Source of the DNA: an uncultured Verrucomicrobiota bacterium
GTDB lineage: Bacteria; Verrucomicrobiota; Kiritimatiellia; RFP12; UBA1067
Reading direction: 5' to 3'
Assembly: GCA_946615275.1 (NCBI GenBank)
Contig: CAMOHV010000069.1
Location: 1-6,485 of the forward strand
Length of the DNA stretch: 6,485 bases
The stretch's first letter is position 1. Each line of letters begins with the position of its first letter. Below are positions 1-5,223 of this stretch, piece by piece. The translations under genes and the position numbers were made by a program. A model generated the notes under the pieces. That model saw only the letters and a list, made by a program, of their open reading frames with translations, was not told where the DNA came from and ran no database searches.

Positions 1-1
1 G

Positions 2-286
2 AGGGGCGAGAAGCAGCTCGACCTCGTGGTGACGCTCAAGCAGATGAAGGACGTTGACGGCGTCCTGGACCGCGCCGGCGAAGGCCGCCGCTACAGGCGG
101 CTTCTTGGCGTGGACGTCCCGCAGATCGTTATACCGGTCTCCGCGGGGCGCGACCTCGTGAACCTCGTCGAGACGGCCGCTCAGCAGTTCAAGCTGCGCA
201 GCTCCGGCCACGACGCTGAGACAGACCTCGACGTGCGCATCAAGGCGCGCGCCGAGAGGATTTTGCAAGGAGAAGAAAATGGCTGA
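2..286 (+). CDS. hprK: HPr kinase/phosphorylase, C-terminal fragment
   Basis: Only the last 94 or so codons are present; the gene enters from the left edge, so the P-loop (Walker A) kinase site is outside the window. HprK is a cytoplasmic bifunctional enzyme that phosphorylates a regulatory Ser of HPr using ATP or pyrophosphate and also removes that phosphate. The visible part matches the C-terminal end of the family: a beta-strand block (KQLDLVVTLKQ), then the IPVSAGRDLVNLVETAA segment, which corresponds to the family's IPV-x-x-GRNLA-x-x-IEVAA, then a closing helix (SSGHDAETDLDVRIKARA). The identification rests on this segment and on the HPr gene directly downstream, whose Ser site is conserved. 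The reading frame stays open to its TGA, which lies inside the start of ptsH, giving an 8-nt overlap and likely translational coupling. A GTG at position 26 is an internal Val codon and not the true start. Confidence 0.9.
   Translation, partial: RGEKQLDLVVTLKQMKDVDGVLDRAGEGRRYRRLLGVDVPQIVIPVSAGRDLVNLVETAAQQFKLRSSGHDAETDLDVRIKARAERILQGEENG
267..273 (+). promoter_or_regulatory. Ribosome binding site of ptsH
   Basis: AAGGAGA lies 5 nt before the ptsH ATG and inside the last codons of hprK. It is the strongest Shine-Dalgarno match in the window and fixes the ptsH start. Because the site is buried in hprK, ribosomes finishing hprK would keep it open. Confidence 0.75.
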
Positions 287-566
287 CCAGAAACAAACGC
301 GTGAATTCACGCTTCTGAACAAGTACGGGCTGCACGTGCGCCCCGCCGGGCTCTTCGCGAAGATATCTTCGCGCTACGACGCCGACGTGACCGTTGAGAA
401 GGACGGCAACAGCGTGAGCGGCAAGTCCATCATGGCGCTCATGACGCTCGAGGCCGTCTGCGGCACAAAGCTGCGCGTCACGGCAGAGGGGCCGCAGGCC
501 ATCGAGGTGCTGGACGAGCTTGAGGCGCTTGTCCAGCGCAAGTTCGACATCCCAGACGAGCAGTGA
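279..566 (+). CDS. ptsH: Phosphocarrier protein HPr
   Basis: A 95-residue cytoplasmic phosphocarrier that takes phosphate from phosphorylated enzyme I on a His and hands it to EII proteins or other targets. The active-site motif KYGLHVRPAGLFAK places the phosphorylated residue at His19 (His15 of the classic proteins), followed by the conserved Arg21 and Pro22. The regulatory site GKSIMALMTL carries Ser50, equivalent to Ser46 of Bacillus subtilis HPr, the target of HprK; the KSIM context resembles the Gram-positive form more than the E. coli one. Length is slightly above the usual 85-90 because of a short acidic C-terminal tail (DIPDEQ). The start overlaps the end of hprK by 8 nt and has a good ribosome binding site. 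With hprK before it and ptsI after it, the three form a complete phosphorelay and control set. A dedicated regulatory HPr without transport function is possible, since no EII gene is seen here. Confidence 0.96.
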   Translation: MADQKQTREFTLLNKYGLHVRPAGLFAKISSRYDADVTVEKDGNSVSGKSIMALMTLEAVCGTKLRVTAEGPQAIEVLDELEALVQRKFDIPDEQ

Positions 567-607
567 CCTGCGGAGCATGTCGGAAGCCACCGCCATATCA
601 GAGCTTC

Positions 608-612
608 AGGAG
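608..612 (+). promoter_or_regulatory. Probable ribosome binding site of ptsI (supports start at 625)
   Basis: AGGAG is followed by a 12-nt spacer to the ATG at 625, somewhat long but usable. The alternative ATG at 577 has only GGAG at 572-575, one base away from the start codon, which is too close to work normally. This favours 625 as the translation start. Confidence 0.45.
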
Positions 613-624
613 CCCGCACTGCGG

Positions 625-2418
625 ATGGAGACCCTCAAGGGCCTCGCGGTCTCGCGCGGCCTCGCGTCCGGCCCCGCCTTCATCTACGGCGGCGAGCGCG
701 AGATCACCGTTCCCGAGTACCAGATCCCGCAGGGCGGGGAGGCCGCCGAGCTGGCGCGATATGACGCAGCCCGCGCCGAGATACGCCAGCAGCTCGAGAA
801 CCTAGTCTCCGAACTCGGAGCGCGCACCGACGCCGAGAGCGCCAAGGTCTTCGCCAACCACCTGATGATCCTCGATGACATCGCGATCGTGGAGGCCATA
901 CAGGACGCAGTGCGCAAGGACCGCGTGAACGCGGAGGCCGCCATGCGCCGCGTGGTGGCCGGGTTCCGAGAGACCTTCGCGCGCATGAACGACCCGTACC
1001 TCCGCGAGAGGGTGCGCGACATCGACGACGTCGAGCGCCGCGTCCTCGGCGCGCTGCTCGGCAAGTCCGGCGCGCCCGCTCCGCTCGCGCAGATCGACCG
1101 TCCGGTGATCCTGGTGGCCGACGACCTGACGCCGTCCGAGACGGCCGCCCTGCCGCGGGATTACGTCATGGGCATCGCGACCAACCGCGGCTCAACGACG
1201 AGCCACGTGGCCCTCCTGGCGCGTTCGCTCGGCATCCCCGCCGTGGCGGGCCTGGGGGACGTGACGGCTCGCGCGCGCCAGGGCGATGAAGTGCTCCTCG
1301 ACGGCACGCTCGGCAACGTCGTAGTGAACCCCGATCCAGCCACTGCCGAGGCGTTCTCCCGCCGCAAGACGGCCGCCGACGCGATACTCGCCGAACTCGG
1401 CGCGCCCGCCGAGGGCGCCGTCCCCGACACTCTGGGCGTCTCCATCTGCGCGAACGTCCAGCCCGGCGTCCCGTTCGACGGTCTCGCCGGCTTCGGCGCG
1501 CAGGGCATCGGCCTCTACCGCAGCGAATACCTCTGGATCAACGCCGGCGGCGAGCCCACCGAGGACGAGCAGACCGCCGCGTACGTCGAGGCGGTGAAGG
1601 CCGTCTCCGCGCTCGGCGAAGGCGCCCGCTGCGTCTTCCGAGTTTTCGACCTCGGCGGCGACAAGTTCGCCCACGGGATCAAGAACGTAGAGACGAACCC
1701 GTTCCTCGGCAACCGCTCGCTGCGCTGGCTGCTCTCCCACAGGCAGGTCTTCCGCTCGCAGCTGAGGGCGATGCTCAAGGCGAGCGCGCACGGGCGCGCC
1801 GCGATAATGTACCCGATGGTCGCCACGCGCGAGGAGCTGCGCGAGGCGAATGCCGTGCTGCGCGAGGCGATGGAGCAGCTGCGCATGGCCGGCATCCCGT
1901 TCGACGCCTCGATACCCAGGGGCGCGATGGTGGAGGTGCCGTCCGCCGCCATCAACGCCCCCGCCCTTGCGCGCGAGGTCGACTTCTTCTCCATAGGCAC
2001 GAACGACCTAATCCAGTACACAATGGCCGCGGACCGCGGAAACGGCGCAGTCGCCTACCTATACCAGCCGACGAACCCCGCCGTTGTGCGCCTCGTGTAT
2101 CGCACGGCGCAGGCCGCGCGGAAGGCCGGGATCAAGGTGTCGGTGTGCGGCGAATCGGCCTCCGACCCGGTGCTGGCGTTCCTCTGGGCGGCCCTCGGCG
2201 TGGACGAGCTCTCCATGAGCCCCGGCTTCATCCCGCCCGTCGCGAGGCTCCTGAGGGCGCTCACGCCGCAGGACGCCGACGCCCTGGCCGGCAAGGTGCG
2301 CGAGCGCCTGGACGACTCCTCGGCGCGCGACATCTACGAGCTATGCCGCGCCTTCATCCTATCGCGCCTCCCCGACAGGGAGTCCTTCGAGGAGCTGCTC
2401 GGCAGGCCGGGCGCATGA
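625..2418 (+). CDS. ptsI: Phosphoenolpyruvate-protein phosphotransferase (PTS enzyme I)
   Basis: Cytoplasmic enzyme that autophosphorylates from PEP and passes the phosphate to HPr. With the start chosen here it is 597 residues, close to the family's usual 570-590. Domains in order: N-terminal region with the HPr-binding helices (about 1-140, opening LKGLAVSRGLASGPAF); swivelling phosphohistidine domain with GSTTSHVALLAR, His194 being the phosphorylated residue; C-terminal PEP-binding barrel (about 255-550) with LYRSEYL (Arg299), Arg339, DLGGDK (Asp342, Lys347), NPFLGNRSLR, GAMVEVP (Glu437), FFSIGTNDLIQYT (Asn460, Asp461) and VCGESA with catalytic Cys508. Every expected active-site residue is present. 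There is no GAF domain in front, so this is enzyme I and not the nitrogen-PTS form PtsP. An in-frame ATG at 577 would add 16 residues (MSEATAISELQEPALR) with no family counterpart, a poor ribosome site and more A/T-ending codons, so I prefer 625. It is 58 nt downstream of ptsH. Confidence 0.95.
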   Translation: METLKGLAVSRGLASGPAFIYGGEREITVPEYQIPQGGEAAELARYDAARAEIRQQLENLVSELGARTDAESAKVFANHLMILDDIAIVEAIQDAVRKDRVNAEAAMRRVVAGFRETFARMNDPYLRERVRDIDDVERRVLGALLGKSGAPAPLAQIDRPVILVADDLTPSETAALPRDYVMGIATNRGSTTSHVALLARSLGIPAVAGLGDVTARARQGDEVLLDGTLGNVVVNPDPATAEAFSRRKTAADAILAELGAPAEGAVPDTLGVSICANVQPGVPFDGLAGFGAQGIGLYRSEYLWINAGGEPTEDEQTAAYVEAVKAVSALGEGARCVFRVFDLGGDKFAHGIKNVETNPFLGNRSLRWLLSHRQVFRSQLRAMLKASAHGRAAIMYPMVATREELREANAVLREAMEQLRMAGIPFDASIPRGAMVEVPSAAINAPALAREVDFFSIGTNDLIQYTMAADRGNGAVAYLYQPTNPAVVRLVYRTAQAARKAGIKVSVCGESASDPVLAFLWAALGVDELSMSPGFIPPVARLLRALTPQDADALAGKVRERLDDSSARDIYELCRAFILSRLPDRESFEELLGRPGA

Positions 2419-2425
2419 ACGATCT

Positions 2426-2433
2426 AAAGAAAG
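2426..2433 (+). promoter_or_regulatory. Weak A-rich ribosome binding site of fabH
   Basis: AAAGAAAG lies 9 nt before the fabH ATG. It lacks a GGAG core, but the 24-nt gap is strikingly A-rich for this GC-rich window, so initiation probably relies on lack of structure and on coupling with the end of ptsI. Confidence 0.4.
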
Positions 2434-2442
2434 CGAAACCAC

Positions 2443-3423
2443 ATGTCCATAAAAATCCTAGGAACAGGCAGTTATCTGCCGCCGAACGTCGTGACGAACG
2501 ACGAGCTGGCGAAGAGCCTCGACACGTCGGACGAATGGATATTCTCCCACACGGGGATCCATTCGCGCCACATCGCGGGCGAGAAAGACTGCACATCCAC
2601 CATGGCAACCGCCGCCGCGCGCGAGGCGATGTCCGCCGCCGGCGTCGCGCCCGAGGAGATCGGCCTCATAATCGTGGCCACGTCCTCGCCCGACTACAAC
2701 ACGTTCCCCTCCACCGCCTGCCTCGTGCAGGCCGCGCTCGAGTGCCCCGCGACCGGCGCCTACGACCTCCAGGCCGCCTGCGCCGGGTTCGTGTACGCCC
2801 TCGACCAGGCGCGCTGCTGGGTGAAGGTGAACCCTTCAAAGAAGGCGCTCGTGATCGGCGCCGAGACGCTCTCGCGCCTCGTCGACTGGCGCGACCGCGC
2901 CAGCTGCATCCTCTTCGGCGACGGCGCCGGCGCGGTGGTGATCGGCGAGACGCCCGACTCCGGCCCCGACGCCCACACCGTCCTCTGGGCCGACGGCAAG
3001 GGCGCCGGCTTCATCTCCCGCGACGGAGGCGCGCGCCTCCCGCACCAGGCCGGAACGATCCCGATCCCGTTCCTCGTCCTGCAGGGCCACGACGTCTTCG
3101 CGTTCGCCGTCCGGTCCCTCGCCAAGGTCACGAACCAGCTCTGCGAGATGCTGGGGACGACGCCCGACAAGCTCGACCGCGTCTTCGCGCATCAGGCCAA
3201 CGGGCGCATCATCGAGGCCGTCGCGCGCCGCATGAAGCTCCCTCTCGAGAAGTTCTACCTGAACCTAGTCTCCACCGGCAACACCTCCGCCGCGTCGATA
3301 CCCATCTCGCTCGCCGAGGCGGTGCGCAAGGGCGAGCTCAAGGACGGCATGAACATCGTGCTGTGCGGCTTCGGCGCCGGCCTCACCTACGCCGGCACGT
3401 ACATGCGCTGGCCGTTCCTGTGA
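2443..3423 (+). CDS. fabH: 3-oxoacyl-ACP synthase III (KAS III)
   Basis: Starts type II fatty-acid synthesis by condensing an acyl-CoA primer with malonyl-ACP. It is 326 residues, a normal length, and is recognisable throughout: opening KILGTGSYLPPNVVTN, the CoA-contacting DTSDEWI (Trp32), catalytic Cys113 in QAACAGF, LFGDGAGAVV, His250 in AHQANGRII with the ACP-contacting Arg255, and Asn280 in GNTSAASIPI. The Cys-His-Asn triad is therefore complete and typical of FabH rather than of FabF-type synthases. One conserved site differs: the residue aligning with Arg36 of E. coli FabH (in R-T-G-I, a CoA contact) is His36 here (codon CAC at 2548). The gene follows ptsI after 24 nt and precedes fabF by 26 nt. 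The start codons are unusually rich in A/T-ending triplets (ATA, AAA, CTA, GGA, ACA, AGT, TAT) compared with the rest. A FabH-like synthase serving a secondary pathway is possible but less likely beside fabF and fabZ. Confidence 0.95.
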   Translation: MSIKILGTGSYLPPNVVTNDELAKSLDTSDEWIFSHTGIHSRHIAGEKDCTSTMATAAAREAMSAAGVAPEEIGLIIVATSSPDYNTFPSTACLVQAALECPATGAYDLQAACAGFVYALDQARCWVKVNPSKKALVIGAETLSRLVDWRDRASCILFGDGAGAVVIGETPDSGPDAHTVLWADGKGAGFISRDGGARLPHQAGTIPIPFLVLQGHDVFAFAVRSLAKVTNQLCEMLGTTPDKLDRVFAHQANGRIIEAVARRMKLPLEKFYLNLVSTGNTSAASIPISLAEAVRKGELKDGMNIVLCGFGAGLTYAGTYMRWPFL

Positions 3424-3435
3424 AACCTATCTAAG

Positions 3436-3440
3436 AAGGA
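3436..3440 (+). promoter_or_regulatory. Ribosome binding site of fabF
   Basis: AAGGA, extended upstream as AAGAAGGA, lies 9 nt before the fabF ATG in an A-rich 26-nt gap. It confirms the ATG at 3450 as the start. Confidence 0.65.
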
Positions 3441-3449
3441 CAAACAAAA

Positions 3450-4709
3450 ATGAGCAAGAAAAAAGTCGTAGTAACTGGAATCGGCATGATCTGCGCCTGC
3501 GGAAACGGCCGCGAGGCCGCGTGGGAGGCCGTGAAGTCCGGAAAGAGCGGCATCGGCCGCATCACGAAGTTCGACCCGTCGCGCTGCACAAGCCAGGTCG
3601 CGGGCGAGGTGAAGGACTTCGACGCATACGTCGAGGCGAACAACCTCATCGACCGCAAGGCCGCCCGGCACATGGCGCTCTTCTCGCGCTATGCAGTGGC
3701 CGCCGCCGTCGAGGCGTGGCGCGACGCCGGGTACACCGACGAGAGCAAGCCGGACATGGACCGCGTCGGCACCCTCGTCGGCAACGGCGTGGGCGGCATC
3801 GACGTGACCGGGGATGCGTACAAGATCCTCTTCGACCGCGGCCCGGACCGCATCTCCCCGCTCGCCGTCCCCGAGCTCATCTCCAACGAGGCCGCCGGCA
3901 ACATCTCGATCGCGCTTGGCGCGAAGGGCCCCGCCCAGGTCGTGACCACAGCCTGCGCCTCCTCCGCCGACTCCATCGGCTTCGCGCTCGACATGATCCG
4001 CGCCGGCCGCGCGGACGTCGTCGTCGCCGGCGGCACCGAGGCCGCCATCCTCGAGTTCTGCGTCGCGGGCTTCATGAAGATGCGCGCCCTCTCCACCAAG
4101 TTCAACGACACCCCCGAGCGCGCATGCCGCCCGTTCAACGTCGACCGCGACGGCTTCGTCATGGGCGAGGGCGCCGCCATGCTCATCCTCGAGAGCGAGG
4201 AGCACGCCCGCGCCCGCAACGCCAAGATCTACTGCGAGCTGGCCGGATACGGCGCCACATCCGACGCATACCACATCACCGCCCCCGATCCCTCCGCCGT
4301 CGGCGCCGTCAAGGCCATCCGCCTCGCCCTCGCCGACGCCGACGTCTCCGACCTCTCCACCATCGACTACATCAACGCCCACGGCACATCCACGCCCCTC
4401 AACGACGTGATGGAGACCACGGCGTTCAAGGAGGTCTTCGGAGAAGGGGCCCGCAACATCAAGATATCCTCCACCAAGTCCATGACCGGACACCTCCTCG
4501 GCGGCACCGGCGCCCTCGAGGCCGCGTTCTGCGCCCTCGCGATCCGCGACTCCTTCGTGCCGCCCACGATCAACTACGAGAACCCCGACCCCGCCTGCGA
4601 CCTCGACTACACGCCCAACACCGGCGTCGCCCACGAAGTCCGCGCGGCCCTCTCCACGTCACTCGGCTTCGGCGGACACAACGCCGCCCTCGTCTTCAAG
4701 AAGGTCTGA
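3450..4709 (+). CDS. fabF: 3-oxoacyl-ACP synthase II (KAS II)
   Basis: Elongating condensing enzyme of fatty-acid synthesis: it joins acyl-ACP to malonyl-ACP with loss of CO2. At 419 residues it is a few longer than the usual 410-415. Two thiolase-like halves are visible. Catalytic Cys169 sits in VTTACASSADS, His311 in NAHGTSTPLND, Lys343 and His348 in STKSMTGHLLGG, and the gating Phe407 in SLGFGGHNA; the acceptor-site block RPFNVDRDGFVMGEGA is intact. The C-H-H triad separates it from FabH (C-H-N). It resembles FabF more than FabB by overall pattern, though that split is hard to make by eye. The N-terminal strand reads TGIGMICACGNG, where many family members have a TPLG-like turn, giving two neighbouring Cys residues (15 and 17) of no known role. 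The ribosome binding site of fabZ lies inside its last codons, so fabF and fabZ are probably translationally coupled. No acpP gene precedes it, unlike the common acpP-fabF order. Confidence 0.96.
   Translation: MSKKKVVVTGIGMICACGNGREAAWEAVKSGKSGIGRITKFDPSRCTSQVAGEVKDFDAYVEANNLIDRKAARHMALFSRYAVAAAVEAWRDAGYTDESKPDMDRVGTLVGNGVGGIDVTGDAYKILFDRGPDRISPLAVPELISNEAAGNISIALGAKGPAQVVTTACASSADSIGFALDMIRAGRADVVVAGGTEAAILEFCVAGFMKMRALSTKFNDTPERACRPFNVDRDGFVMGEGAAMLILESEEHARARNAKIYCELAGYGATSDAYHITAPDPSAVGAVKAIRLALADADVSDLSTIDYINAHGTSTPLNDVMETTAFKEVFGEGARNIKISSTKSMTGHLLGGTGALEAAFCALAIRDSFVPPTINYENPDPACDLDYTPNTGVAHEVRAALSTSLGFGGHNAALVFKKV
4698..4704 (+). promoter_or_regulatory. Ribosome binding site of fabZ within the end of fabF
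   Basis: AAGAAGG, made by the terminal Lys-Lys codons of fabF, lies 8 nt before the fabZ ATG. It supports the start at 4713 and coupling of the two genes. Confidence 0.55.
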
Positions 4710-4712
4710 GCC

Positions 4713-5207
4713 ATGGATCTACCCGTCTTCAAGCAAGAGTTCCACCTGAAGGGAATCGACCTTCTGCCCCACCGCGACCCGTTCCTCTTCGTGGACGAGC
4801 TCATCTCCGCGGACGAGACCGGCGCCCTCGGCGTCTACACCTACACCGACCCGTCCACCGCCATCCCCGGCAAGACGGTGAACACCTTCTTCGAAGGCCA
4901 CTTCCCGTTCTATCCCGTCGTCCCCGGCGTCGTGCTGATCGAGTCGATGGCCCAGGTGGCCGGCTGCGCGCTCGTCGCGCGGAAGGTCCTCCCAGACGAC
5001 CCGGCGTTCCTGCTCGCGGCCGTGGACAAGGTTCGCTTCCGCCGCCAGGTCCGCCCCGGCGACACGCTCACCACAGTCGTCGCGAACCTCAACAAGGTCA
5101 TCTCCCGGCTGGGGCTCTTCTCCCTCAAGGGCTACGTCGGCGACGAACTCGCCGCCGAGGCCGAGGTGAAGTGCCTCGTGGCCCCGAAGTCGAAGCTGGG
5201 CCTCTGA
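4713..5207 (+). CDS. fabZ: 3-hydroxyacyl-ACP dehydratase FabZ
   Basis: Removes water from 3-hydroxyacyl-ACP to give trans-2-enoyl-ACP in the elongation cycle; hot-dog fold, cytoplasmic. At 164 residues it is a little longer than the usual 140-155. The family opening LLPHRDPFLFVDEL (residues 18-30) is present, then catalytic His63 in FEGHFPFYPVVPGV and Glu77 in LIESMAQVAG, and the later KVRFRRQVRPGDTL strand. The acidic residue Glu77 in E-S-M-A-Q marks FabZ; FabA would have Asp in DAMWQ and could isomerise. Inside the active-site loop, the residue after HFP is Phe66 where Gly, Asn or His is more familiar to me. Residues 44-58 form a short insertion-like stretch (TDPSTAIPGKTVNTF) before the catalytic loop. 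It starts 3 nt after the fabF stop codon and is followed 16 nt later by recJ. A related hot-dog dehydratase for another acyl-carrier pathway is the only real alternative, made unlikely by its neighbours. Confidence 0.94.
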   Translation: MDLPVFKQEFHLKGIDLLPHRDPFLFVDELISADETGALGVYTYTDPSTAIPGKTVNTFFEGHFPFYPVVPGVVLIESMAQVAGCALVARKVLPDDPAFLLAAVDKVRFRRQVRPGDTLTTVVANLNKVISRLGLFSLKGYVGDELAAEAEVKCLVAPKSKLGL

Positions 5208-5223
5208 CGCACCCTTTGGCGCG

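Noticed and set aside
1192..1791. Minus-strand open frame of 199 codons inside ptsI
   Set aside because: It is the complement of a conserved enzyme I region, with compositional bias only, no ribosome site noticed and no domain.
2419..2442. Possible promoter in the A-rich gap before fabH
   Set aside because: A-rich composition alone is not a promoter. No paired -35 and -10 hexamers with sensible spacing were seen here or at the end of ptsI.
3025..3040. Perfect 16-bp palindrome (GGAGGCGCGCGCCTCC) inside fabH
   Set aside because: It encodes conserved-looking coding sequence (G-G-A-R-L), and no second copy was noticed. By a rough estimate a palindrome of this length is not surprising by chance in 6.5 kb of GC-rich DNA.
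2145..3434. Plus-strand open frame of 429 codons over the end of ptsI and all of fabH, including an ATG overlapping the ptsI stop at 2415
   Set aside because: It is Arg-rich out-of-frame translation without motifs. The ATG at 2415 is not in frame with fabH and would only read this shadow.
3387..4634. Long minus-strand open frame (415 codons) opposite fabF
   Set aside because: It is the antisense shadow of fabF in GC-rich sequence. Its translation is a low-complexity run of Gly, Val, Asp, Glu and Ala with no recognisable domain, while the sense frame is an intact FabF with all catalytic residues.
5208..5223. Possible terminator or promoter between fabZ and recJ
   Set aside because: The gap is only 16 nt, with no inverted repeat, no T-run and no -35/-10 pair.
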